Assembly: GCA_003990745.1 (NCBI GenBank)
Contig: RBNI01004001.1
Location: forward strand, 1 to 14,806
Reading direction: 5' to 3'
DNA: 14,806 nucleotides
Source: Jimgerdemannia flammicorona
Taxonomy: Eukaryota > Mucoromycota > Endogonomycetes > Endogonales > Endogonaceae
In this document: piece after piece, positions 1 through 7,946 of the stretch
Numbering within the stretch: position 1 is the first letter of the stretch
Layout of the letters: each line of letters begins with the position of its first letter
Notes under the pieces: model-generated
The model's input: only the letters and a program-made list of their open reading frames with translations
The model's database searches: none
Told to the model about the DNA's origin: nothing
Made by a program: the position numbers and the translations under genes

Positions 1-679
1 CTAAAGTCTGTAGTAAGTACTCCTTCATTCTGGTGCAGGATCTTGAGAAGTTGTTCCTCCAGGGGAAAGTTTTCTCCAATGGTATAGGTGTGCTTGTTCT
101 GGTCCTTGTCTTTCTTGTGCTCAAGTTCGGTAATCTTGGTGGTGGCATAGGCTCCTCTTCCAGTAGATCCAAAGCCTTGTTCTCCTCTCTTGGTCTTGAT
201 GAGTTCAATGGCTTCAATGATCTTGGGCTTCTTGATTTTGTGGATCAGCATCTGGCCAATCCTGTCATGCTTCTTGACTTCGAAGGGGGTGGTGTGGTTG
301 TGATTTCTGACTATGAGAAAGATCTTGCCAGTATAATCAGGGTCAATTACTCCTCCTTTAACTGAGATTTCGCTTTTAGCCAGACTGCTCCTGGTCTTGA
401 TAATTCTGGCATGGTTTTTTGGTAGCTTGACTCCAATTCCAGTACCAAGTAGAGTGGTGGTCTGTGGTTCGAGAGTAGCATCTTGAATGCTGGCAAGGTC
501 CATTCCTATGGCTCCTTCAGTCTTGTATTCTGGGATCTTTGCTTTGGGGTGAAACTTTTGACCTTGAGGGTGATGTCTGATTCTTGTTCCTCCTCATCAT
601 CACTGTCAGCTTGAAGCTCTGGGGGCTGGTCATCTTCTTCGGCTTTCCTTTTTGCTTTGGCAGCTTCTTGCTCATGTTT
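1..679 (-). pseudogene. pol segment of element A: linker, dUTPase and start of RT (frameshifted, cut by window edge)
   Basis: After the TAG at 680 the frame continues through a Lys/Glu-rich linker, then shifts by one base in an A-run near 555-558, where copy B has one more A. From there to the window edge a single open frame carries all five motifs of a trimeric dUTPase: GMDLAS near 486-506, RSSLA near 408-424, GVIDPDY near 370-390, DRIGQML near 256-278 and GFGSTG at 159-176. The enzyme converts dUTP to dUMP and pyrophosphate and keeps uracil out of new cDNA. The Asp and Tyr of motif III and the Gly/Ser-rich motif V are intact. Beyond the dUTPase a charged linker leads to the RT N-terminus, which is lost at position 1. 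I place the domain by these motifs, not by a search. Confidence 0.85.
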
Positions 680-2665
680 CTATTGGTGAATTTTCCTGAC
701 TTCACTGATACAGGACCAGCAGTCATTCAGGTGTTCGGAGCAGTACATCCTAGTACCATGGGGGCATCTTCCTTGAAGGGCATAGCCATCGATGATCTTG
801 TTGTACCACTGCTCATCTGTGAGCTTGGGTGTCTTGCTCTTGTTCTTGTTCACCGAGTGCATGAAGACCTCTGTATCTTCTTCATCTTCTTCCTCCATGT
901 CTGGTAGGACTCCTTTGTGGACATTGATAGAGACTTGTACCTTTCTCCCTCTGTAGTTGATCTGCATCTTCTGGGCATTGAGGTCAATGATGGCCCTGGC
1001 CTTGTGAAGCCATTGGTTGCCAATAAGGATATCATAGTTGGTGGCGCTTGTAACAATCACATCTACTGGAATGGTGGCTCCTCCTATCTTGATGGGGACT
1101 TCTCGGATTTTGCCAAGGGGGGTAGCTTGTGTACCATCTGCTGTAACATAGACCATCTTGGTGGACTCTTCAATATCCCAACCTAGGTGGTCAATTGCCT
1201 TCTTGCTTATGAGGCATCCTCTAGCACCAGTATCAATGATGGTGTCAAAGATATAGTCTTCAATCTGGTAGGGGGTATAGGCTGATGTCTTGCACTGGTC
1301 TTCAGATTCTTCACCTGAGTTCTCGGATTCTTCTTGTGCATTGTGAGCTTCTACAATCTTGTACTCTTGATTCTTGGCAGTAGTTGTAAGTCCTACTCTC
1401 AACTGTTGTCTGAAGGCAGGGACTTCAGCTAGTTGTCCAAAAGTGGCATTGACCTTTTGTTCCTTGAGATCCTTGTAGATATCATACTGGTAGATCTTGG
1501 TCTTGCACAGCTTCTGTTCCTTCTTGCTTTCACTTTCTCCTAAGACTGGAGTAGTGCCTTCAATAATTTGGCAGGCAGCTTCATCTAACTCCATGTCTTG
1601 ATCAATCTCCTCGGGTTGGGTCTTGCTTTGAATGGTGACAGCTGGGGTCTTCTTTGGTCTTCCAACTGGCTTGCTGTTGCTCTTCTTATCATAGGGCTTG
1701 GACCAGATTCTGGTACCTTCAGTAGTAGGGTAGAATTCAAGCTCCTTGTAGTATTCTTCATCATCAGTGTCACCAATCTCCTCGATGACTACTGCATTGG
1801 TTTGTTCTCTGGTTCTGCTAGCATTGCTTGGTTGAGCTTTGTGTCTCATTTCGGTCATACAATTCTTTGCATAGTGGCCTTCTTCTCCACATCTGAAGCA
1901 TGTGATGTTACTGCGTTCTTCTGTAGCAGCTACAAATCTCTGCACTGGTCTCCTGTTGGTGCTTCGGACTTCTCTAACAATATCACCAAGGTGTGCAGTC
2001 ATCTCAGCAAACTGCTTGGCGAGTTCTTCCACTGGGTCAGCTTTGGCTGTCTTGGGGGTAGGTGTGGTTAGTTGTCTGTTCACAACTATAGCAGGTAAGA
2101 TACTAGTTAGCTTTGATGGCTCCATCTTGATGCCAGTTATTTTCTCCATTGAGTGTTTGGCAGGGTGTCTGGCAGTCTAATATCTCTGTGCAAAGACCAC
2201 TTTCTGATCAAGGGTCAGTGCAGTTGGGGTAGATTGGATTGCTAGGGCAATTTCGGGGTAAACTCCTTTGAGGAAGGTTGAATCTGCTATTTGTTCCTTG
2301 AGGTGATCATCATAGCTAGCCAAGACAATCTGGTAGCAGATTTGGGTATAGAATGAGTTGGAATCTTCACTAAGTCTCTGGCAGATAGTATTGAGTTGAT
2401 CCTTGAGAGCTTGCTTGATCTCTTCAGTATAATATATTGTTCTGAGGAAGTCCTTCATGTTGCCAAGTTTGACTGCATCAGTACCAGCAATGGTGGCTAC
2501 ATTGAACTTGTCTCTGGTAGGTCCTCTGAGGCTGACTGGTAGAAGGGCTAATTGAGCATCCACACCAAGGGCTCGTACAGTGGCGAATTGTTCAAAGTCT
2601 TCAATGAAAGTCAGGACTGACTCTTCAGTAATATATCTATAGAATATAGGGAGGCACATTTCCAT
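680..2665 (-). pseudogene. gag-protease ORF of element A (capsid region, CCHC knuckle, aspartic protease), one internal stop
   Basis: This ORF encodes the capsid/nucleocapsid and the protease that processes the polyprotein. The first ATG is at 2665; an in-frame TAA lies upstream at 2726-2728. About 160 capsid-like codons run to a TAG at 2177-2179, after which the same frame continues for another 490 or so codons to a TAG at 680-682. A C-x2-C-x4-H-x4-C zinc knuckle is at 1859-1900, preceded by a basic patch. An acidic and Lys-rich linker follows. The protease shows IIDTGA with the catalytic Asp at 1232-1234 and a downstream ILIG string near 1014-1030. Past the protease come an acidic run and a Cys/His cluster (710-766). 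The TAG at 2177 is most simply a mutated CAG; the TAG at 680 is discussed separately because copy B also has a stop at that codon. Family identity of the gag part is inferred from position and the knuckle. Confidence 0.85.
710..766 (-). other. Cys/His cluster between protease and dUTPase
   Basis: Minus-strand translation in the gag-protease frame shows Cys codons at 764-766, about 740, about 719 and 710-712, spaced C-x7-C-x6-C-x2-C, with His residues in between. The cluster has a zinc-binding look and lies just before the TAG at 680. Copy B has the matching stretch at about 4424-4480, with the first and last Cys changed to Tyr. I do not recognise a named domain; zinc binding is inference. Confidence 0.5.
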
Positions 2666-2769
2666 CTTGTCTTGAATTCTTGCAGGGGTGACTCTTGTAG
2701 TCAGGGTAGTTATTGTGGGGGTTGTTTATTTTTCAGCTTGAAAGTGAGGGATTTGTCTTGAATCACCAG

Positions 2770-2782
2770 CCAATGGGCACCA
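2770..2782 (-). other. tRNA primer binding site of element A
   Basis: TGGTGCCCATTGG on the minus strand begins three bases (ACT) after the LTR end. The complement ends in CCA, as a mature tRNA 3' end does, and the pairing could extend to 2766. I cannot name the tRNA from memory. Its place next to the LTR supports the LTR boundary and tRNA priming rather than self-priming. Confidence 0.65.
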
Positions 2783-2993
2783 AGTTGTCACATAGTGGTC
2801 GCTAAGTCCTTCAAATACGCCAGATTCTCTTCAAGGTGTATCTCTTAGACTAACTCAAGTTTATTATAAGCAAGTTCTTATTGGAGTGCCTTCCCAAGGT
2901 CTTATAGTCCTCAAACTTCTTATCTTTAAACTGTCTTGTTATCTCTTAGATTGCTTGCAAGAAAGTGTGTGTATTGCACTGAGAGGAACTGAC

Positions 2994-2999
2994 TTTATT
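2994..2999 (-). terminator. AATAAA polyadenylation signal in LTR A
   Basis: AATAAA on the minus strand, within 20 to 25 bases of the TATA box. In a 3' LTR copy this would serve to end the transcript; here, in the 5' LTR, it must be bypassed. Very short spacing suggests a compact R region. The motif is short, so its role is inferred from position. Confidence 0.45.
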
Positions 3000-3018
3000 T
3001 CAGAGGAAATAAGATGGG

Positions 3019-3026
3019 TATTTATA
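3019..3026 (-). promoter_or_regulatory. TATA box of LTR A
   Basis: TATAAATA on the minus strand, followed by CCC and, about 20 bases further on, by AATAAA (2994-2999). The same TATA-CCC-AATAAA arrangement occurs in the LTR of element C. Transcription would run leftwards into gag. Confidence 0.7.
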
Positions 3027-3094
3027 CAAAATATAATTCAATGGTTGCTAAGATATAAAGCTAAATATAAATTCCAATAACTAAAACTACCAAG

Positions 3095-3228
3095 TTCCAA
3101 GGCTGGTATTATTTGGTATCACATCAAAATGCCAGTGCTGGAACAATTTTGTGTCACCTCAGAATACTAGTGCTGGCATTATCCAGTGTTACATGAGAAT
3201 ACCAGTGCTGGCATTATCTGGTATAACA
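3095..3228 (-). repeat. Four 35-bp tandem repeats in U3 of LTR A
   Basis: Units start at 3095, 3130, 3165 and 3200 on the plus strand. The spacing is exactly 35 bases, and the last unit is cut at the LTR edge. The core, clearest in the last three units, is CCAGTGCTGG, a near-palindrome (CCAG-N2-CTGG), followed by an A/T-rich half that ends in a GTRTNACA-like string. They sit at the upstream end of U3, roughly 80 to 210 bp before the TATA box. That is where enhancer repeats of LTR elements usually lie. An enhancer or host-factor site is inference; the periodicity is seen directly. Confidence 0.8.
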
Positions 3229-3234
3229 AAGAAC

Positions 3235-4089
3235 TTAGAGCAGAAAGTTCAGGACCATGGGGGCTTCTTCATCATCATCATCATCATCACTGAAGGAGAT
3301 GAGATCTATGAATTCATCATGCAGGTCATGCGTTTCGTGTACTTCAGATATATTGCGCATTTCACATATGTCAAAGTCGCAAGAGATGACGTCATTGCCG
3401 ATGATGTCATCACATTCGGCTGTGGCGGGAAAATCAGAAACAAGGTCTGGAGCTCTCCAGTCGATGAGGTTCTCTTCCACAAAATAGAGGACAAATGTGG
3501 GGTCTTGGGGAGATCTAACCTGGATGCTTGGGCCTTGGAATACTGAGATCAATCCTTGCAGGAATTGGTCTGGGTTGTCCTGGAGGATGGGGTACCAGAA
3601 GTCTTCTACTTCTTTGCTGTTGAGGGTGATAGTGGACTGGGCTTCTGTAGCCACTCTGGCTTCTAGTGCATTGATATGGCGGGATGATAGATCTCTGAAA
3701 TCTGAGACTCTAACATACTCCAAGTTGGGGATCGACCATGGTGCATGCCTGAAGATCTGATGGATCTTCTTAGCTGTCCTTGTTTCGCATATATCTATGG
3801 GAGTGGCATCTTGTAGCTCTTGGGTGCTGGCCTGTGGGAACTCCTGGCAGAGGAGGTTTCCTATTTCATACTCCTGCCACATTTGGAGGCATTCAGTAGC
3901 AATAGTGATCCTTGTTTCCATTTCACAGTGGTAGAGGATGAAGTAATAAGGGTCTGCAGTACCCAGGTAGACACTAGGAGTCCTTCTTGAGTAGATCCTT
4001 ATGGCTCTTCTGATGTCTTAGAACATCCTTTCTTCGACTGAGGTACCTTGGTGGTTCCTTGACCTTGAGGTTTGGCGGGCAGCAGGCAT
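3235..4089 (-). pseudogene. Hypothetical protein ORF D, acidic C-terminus, one internal stop
   Basis: The ATG at 4087-4089 opens a frame of about 284 codons ending in TAA at 3235-3237. It is interrupted only by a TAA at 4018-4020, a likely CAA-to-TAA change, so the longest open part begins at the next ATG, 3921. I recognise no domain. The N-terminus is basic (Arg/Ser-rich); the middle is mixed, with Trp/Pro-rich stretches; the last 80 residues are rich in Asp/Glu and include a run of six Asp coded by GAT repeats. A TATA box lies 80 bases before the ATG. The stop codon ends seven bases from the start of LTR A, so A inserted at or just past its 3' end. It could be a broken host gene, or an accessory ORF of another element. 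Confidence 0.55.
3271..3288. repeat. Short ATC trinucleotide run within ORF D
   Basis: Six ATC units on the plus strand encode a run of Asp in the minus-strand ORF D. They are a likely place for length variation between strains. Confidence 0.85.
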
Positions 4090-4168
4090 TTTATTTATGG
4101 TAAGTCTTTGAGCTATTTTGGGATTGGTGGTTCTTGTTGGTTGCTGCTACTGCGGTTCCTTGATCCTT

Positions 4169-4176
4169 CTTTTATA
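4169..4176 (-). promoter_or_regulatory. TATA box upstream of ORF D
   Basis: TATAAAAG on the minus strand, 80 bases before the ATG at 4089. This fits a core promoter for ORF D. A second A/T string (TATATAGC) lies further upstream near 4242. No other element is clear. Confidence 0.5.
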
Positions 4177-4330
4177 TTCTTCAGGATGCTTATGCTGTAG
4201 TCACAATGACTCACAGTTGATCATCATTACTCATCTCATATGCTATATAATCTTCTTGTGCTCTGATCTGGTGGCTTGCAAGGAAAGGCTATCTCCTGTG
4301 CTGATGTCATCATTCTGGGGTCACTATTAT
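4177..4330. other. Upstream region of ORF D, no gene seen
   Basis: This stretch separates the ORF D promoter from the first bases that match element A. It shows no similarity to A beyond about 4331, so it marks the 5' truncation point of copy B. It contains no CpG and a possible TATATAGC near 4242, and nothing else I can name. Confidence 0.5.
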
Positions 4331-5305
4331 AGTACTCAGTATACAAGAATAAGAGCAAGACAACCAAGCTTACAGATGAATAGTGATATAATAAGATTAT
4401 TAATAGCTATGCTTCTCAAGGAAGATATCCCTATAGTATCAGGATATACTGCTTTGAATACCTAAATGACTGCTGGTTCTATACTAGTAAAGTTAGAAAA
4501 ATCTGTCAATAAAGACATGAGTAAGAAGTAGCTAAAGTAAAAAAGAAAGCTGAAGAAGATGACCAGCCCCCAGAGCTTCAAGCTAATAGTGATGATGAGG
4601 AGAAATAAGAATTAGATATTACTCTCAAGGTTAAAAAGTTTTACTCTAAAGCTAAGATCCTAGAATATAAGACTAAAGGAGTCATAAGAATGGATCTTGC
4701 CAGTATCTAAGATGCTATCCTTGAACCACAAACCACTACTCTACTTAGTACTGAAATTGGAGTCAAGTTACTAGAGAACTATAGTAGAATTATTGAAACC
4801 AGAAGTAGTCTGATAAAGAGTGAAATCTCAGTTAAAGGAAAAGTCATTGATCTTGATTATACTAGTGAAATCTTTCTTATAGTCAGGAATCACAAACCCC
4901 ACTACCCTATTTGAAGTCAAGAAGTATGACAGAATTGGCCAAATGCTGATCTACAAAGTTAAGAAGTCTAAAATCACTGAAGTCATTGAACTTATCAAGA
5001 CTAAGAGAGAAGAACAAGACTTTGGATCTACTGGAAGAGAAGTCTATACTACTACTAAGATTACTAAACTTGAGTATAAGAAAGATAAGGACCAGAATAA
5101 GTATATATATACTATTGGAGAAAACTTTCTCCTAGAAGAACAACTTCTCAAGATCCTATATCAGAATAAAGGAGTACTCATTACAGACTTCAGAGATATC
5201 TACAACCAAGAACCCAAGTATTACTATAAAGTTAACATTAGTAATACCAAGTCCATCTATCAGAAAGTCAGATCTATATCACCTATCTATAGAGAATGGC
5301 TATAA
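4331..5305 (+). pseudogene. Copy B protease tail, Cys cluster remnant, dUTPase and RT N-terminus
   Basis: The frame of 4510 carries the protease-dUTPase linker with stops, including a TAA at 4510-4512 at the same codon as the TAG at 680 in A. Here the A-run near 4631 has five As, which keeps the linker and the dUTPase in one frame, unlike A. The dUTPase spans about 4640-5035: motif I MDLAS at 4690, motif II RSSL near 4801, motif III VIDLDY near 4846, motif IV YDRIGQML near 4926 and motif V FGSTG at 5021-5035. A one-base insertion near 4892-4912 shifts the frame, after which 4943-5305 stays open into the RT N-terminus. Several motif glycines have become Arg, Glu, Asp or Ser, as expected of G-to-A change. 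Confidence 0.85.
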
Positions 5306-5890
5306 GTAGAACTCAAAGAAATAGAAGAAGCTAGTATCATCAAGCAAGCTATCAGCCTCTGGGCTTTACCTATTATCCTCACTTCAAAGAAAGAAAGCAA
5401 GCCTAGAGAGTTTGCTCTAAGACTCTGTATTGATTACAAGAAGTTCAATATAATTACTAAGAAGGATAGGTAGTCTTTGTCAAATATTCAAAAAATTCTT
5501 ACTACTCTTAAAAGTGAAGCCAAATACTACACCACCTTTGATCTGTTCTCAGGCTTTCATCAGATTAGTCTCACTCAAGATACCAGTGAGAAATCAGCCT
5601 TTATCACACTTAATATCACCTATATTTACCTATGAATACTATTTGAAATATACAATACCCTAGTAAGGTTTCAGTAAATAATGAATAGAGTCTTTAGTAA
5701 TAAAATTGGAAAATGGTTATTTGTCTATATTGATGATGTGATCATCTTCAGCAATACTGTACAAAAATATATCAACTATATACAGCTAGCTCTCAAGAAG
5801 CTCAAGGAGTATGGCCTCTATATCAAGCCCAAAAAGTACAAGTTTGTAGCTCAAAAAATTATCTACCTAGAATATATCATCAACTAGACT
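5215..5890 (+). pseudogene. Copy B reverse transcriptase
   Basis: RT motifs in order: an R-L-C-I-D-Y string near 5422-5437 (usual R-x-CVDYR), F-D-L-x-S-G-x-H-Q-I near 5537-5566, a T/S-A-F-x-T-like string near 5597, and the catalytic YIDD at 5726-5737 followed by V-I-I-F-S. Frame 2 holds from the upstream dUTPase to about 5887, apart from stops near 5303, 5471, 5633, 5675 and 5885. The YIDD box, not YVDD, is intact. The enzyme would copy element RNA into cDNA, but this copy cannot be expressed. Confidence 0.9.
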
Positions 5891-5929
5891 AGAATTCATA
5901 TAGACTCTATGAAGATTGAGGCTATCACA

Positions 5930-6480
5930 ATCTACTCAAGACTCAGAACAATTACAGAAGTCCATGCCTTCTCCAGACTGGCCTCTTATTATAGAAGATT
6001 CATCAAAGGATACTCTAATATTACAACACCTATCTATGAGCTACTAAAGAAGGAGATCAAATTCAAATAGACTAAGAAATGTCAAGAAACCTCCAATGAA
6101 CTCAAGACCAGATTGACTCAAGCACCTATTCTCAGAAGATCAGATTGGAACCTAAAGTTCATTCTGCAGATAGATATAAGGCTATAGAACTTAGAGCAGT
6201 GCTAGCTCAGAAGAAAGATGGATATAAATATGTTATCTTCTATATAAGCTGAGATATCTGTAGAGCAAAACAGAACTATAAGTTATACAAGCTTGAATAC
6301 TTAGCAGTAGTCTAGACAGTAGACAAGTTTCACTACTATCTAGCTAAGAAATACTTCACTATTCAAACAGACCATTCTGCTCTTGTCTGGCTATTCTATA
6401 CTCTGAATCTCAAAGGAATATATATATGCTAGATAGATCTATAGACTGTAAGAGTATGACTATACTATCAAACACTACTT
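5930..6480 (+). pseudogene. Copy B RNase H
   Basis: After the RT come the connection strings F-S-R-L-A-S-Y-Y-R-R-F-I near 5970 (usual G-L-A-x-Y-Y-R-R-F-I) and P-I-x-E-L-L-K near 6031. An RNase H with L-x-x-D near 6160-6175 follows, then a short loss that changes frame, A-V-L-A-Q near 6198-6212 and T-D-H-x-x-L near 6367-6384. RNase H would remove the RNA strand during cDNA synthesis. Stops and frame changes are numerous. The part past 6430 is too decayed for a sure boundary. Confidence 0.75.
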
Positions 6481-6659
6481 AGAAAGAACTAATGTCAATA
6501 CTGATATACTTTCAAAGACACTTCAAAATACCTCCATTAAGACTATTTAACATGAATAATAAGCTATATTATAGATAATCAGCTATCTTAGGCAGTAGAA
6601 GATACTCAACCACCTTGAACCCTGGACTATTACTATTATCAACTAAACTTAGAAACAAT

Positions 6660-7745
6660 TTGAACTAGATAATACTATACTCAGAAAAGGAGAAAAACTC
6701 ATAATATCTGAATATAAAAAGTATCAAGTAATGAAGGAAGTACATAAACAAGGATACCTAGGAGAAATCAATATATATAACAAGGTAAGAAGAACTATGT
6801 AGTGATCTAAGATGAAAGAAAACCTATACCAATTTGTCAAAGAGTATGATAAGTATCAAAAACAGAAATAAGATCAGCAAGACCAGATATCTAGGTTATT
6901 AAAAATCAAACCTATCCCCTTTCTCCACATTGCAATGGATATCATTGGACCACTACCAGTAATTCTATCAGGAAATTACTATATTATAGTTATTGTAGAT
7001 CTCTTTATTAAATAGATAGAAGCAGGAGTATTACAAGAAGCTGATGCTCTCTCTATTACTGACTTCCTGTACTGAGAAATCATCTGTTACTACAAGACAC
7101 CAAGGCAAATCACCACAGACTATAGTACAGAATTTGTCAACAGATTTCATAAGATAATATATTAAAAATATAAGATTCAGTATATCAAGACTACTGCATA
7201 TCACCCTCAAGAAAATAAATAGATAGAAAGAATAAATAAGACCCTCAAGAACATTCTGGCCAAGATCTTAGACATATATAAGAATTGGAATAACTACCTC
7301 TCAACTACTCTCTCTATCTTATGAAATATATAGTCACAGAGTACATACTTTACCCCAAGAGAACTACTCTTCAGAGAAGAAGATTTTGATAAAACCTTAG
7401 CCATAAATCTAGACCTAACTTAGTAATAGATTGACTCAGAAATCCAGAGACTATACCAAATCAGAAAAAAGGCAGAAGATTATATCATCAAGTTATAAGT
7501 ACTAATAAGAAAGAATACAGAAAAGAATTACAAGACTCTAGAACTCATCCAAATTGGAGAAAAGGTCCTACTGTATCAAAATATGATAGAAGTCTCATGG
7601 TTATGAAAACTAGAGTCTAAATGGAAAGAACTCTTCTATATGCAAGGTATCAAGAAAACTACCTTCTGGCTTAGAAAACTCTCAAAAACTATATTGCCTA
7701 TCATGGTATATAGAAATAGACTCAAGAAGTACCATAAACCTATAT
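6660..7745 (+). pseudogene. Copy B integrase with GPF/Y module
   Basis: The N-terminal HHCC finger lies near 6725-6870; its His residues are visible but both Cys look changed to Tyr. The catalytic triad is readable in one frame: Asp at 6938-6940 in M-D-I-I-G-P, Asp at 7118-7120 in T-T-D-Y-S-T-E-F, and Glu at 7226-7228 in I-E-R-I-N-K-T. The second Asp and the Glu are separated by exactly 35 residues, the D,D-35-E spacing of retroviral-type integrases. A C-terminal K-W-K-x-x-F-Y and R-N-R-L-K-K-Y-H near 7620-7735 fit the GPF/Y module. No chromodomain follows, which sets this family apart from element C. Confidence 0.88.
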
Positions 7746-7833
7746 AAGAGAAGTAAAATATAATGATTGCCTATAAGGTTCTAGTCTATGAATTATAACA
7801 GTATATAACAGTTCTAGTTTCTAAATGAGGAAG
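7746..7833. other. Tail between copy B and LTR C, no gene
   Basis: A/T-rich sequence past the last integrase residues. It should hold the polypurine tract and 3' LTR of B, but nothing matching the LTR A ends is present, and only a weak purine string (7825-7833) is seen. B was therefore either truncated at its 3' end or interrupted by the insertion of C. The exact C junction is uncertain. Confidence 0.4.
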
Positions 7834-7923
7834 TGACTAGTTTTCATAGTTCTAAGTAGCTCGAAGAAATATTTAAGGATTCAAGTATTCTTAAAGGATT
7901 TCTGGGAGAAAATATTCTGAGAC

Positions 7924-7929
7924 TTTATT
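7924..7929 (-). terminator. AATAAA polyadenylation signal in LTR C
   Basis: AATAAA on the minus strand close behind the TATA box, in the same relative place as in LTR A. Its role is inferred from position. Confidence 0.4.
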
Positions 7930-7946
7930 CATGAGAACAAAGGGGA

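Larger units (their letters stand above)
1..3228 (-). mobile_element. Ty3/gypsy-type LTR retrotransposon A, 5' part (dUTPase-bearing family)
   Basis: Read on the minus strand, this stretch has the order LTR (3228 to 2786), primer binding site, gag, CCHC knuckle, aspartic protease, Cys-rich linker and dUTPase. It is cut by the window edge just where the reverse transcriptase should start; the matching part of copy B leads straight into RT. Damage is light: in-frame TAGs at 2177-2179 and 680-682 and a one-base loss in an A-run near 555-558. Many CpGs survive, so this copy seems younger or less mutated than B. Assignment to Ty3/gypsy rests on the RT-RNase H-integrase order in copy B, which is about four-fifths identical over the shared segment by eye. 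The 3' half and 3' LTR must lie to the left of position 1. The five bases after the LTR edge (3229-3233, AAGAA on plus) are the expected target-site duplication. Confidence 0.88.
2786..3228 (-). repeat. 5' LTR of element A (443 bp)
   Basis: On the minus strand the segment begins TGTTATACC and ends TGTGACA, the usual TG...CA LTR ends. A tRNA-like primer binding site follows three bases downstream, which fixes the inner edge well. Inside are a TATA box (3019-3026), an AATAAA (2994-2999) and, at the U3 end, four 35-bp tandem units. The outer edge at 3228 is less certain because it falls within the last of these units. The partner 3' LTR is outside the window, so identity and age cannot be judged here. 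Confidence 0.8.
4331..7745 (+). mobile_element. Ty3/gypsy-type retrotransposon copy B, 5'-truncated, heavily mutated
   Basis: The plus strand from 4331 matches the minus-strand translation of element A from about 865 down to 1, then continues through RT, RNase H, integrase and GPF/Y. The stretch has dozens of TAA, TAG and TGA codons and several frame changes, so no long ORF remains. It is A/T-rich, has no CpG that I can find between about 4153 and 7861, and differs from A mainly by transitions, many of them C to T or G to A. This is the look of repeat-targeted cytosine deamination (RIP-like). It has no visible 5' LTR, gag or upstream protease, and no LTR matching that of A follows it. Confidence 0.88.

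Noticed and set aside
33..365. Open frame of 110 codons on the plus strand
   Set aside because: It is a shadow of the minus-strand dUTPase frame of element A, which shows the family motifs; the plus-strand translation is low-complexity.
1598..2071. 157-codon plus-strand open frame, Leu/Ser-rich
   Set aside because: It lies opposite the gag-protease ORF and has no motif; it arises from the codon pattern of the minus-strand gene.
3095..3228. Regular repeats as a possible CRISPR array
   Set aside because: The units are contiguous with no unique spacers, and they are inside an LTR of a eukaryotic retroelement.
3387..3394. TGACGTCA palindrome, a CRE/ATF site
   Set aside because: It is inside the coding part of ORF D (N-D-V-I), far from the promoter at 4169; likely a chance match.
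4118..4465. 115-codon plus-strand frame across the B start
   Set aside because: It overlaps the promoter of ORF D and the truncation point of B, and it has no homology to A in that frame.
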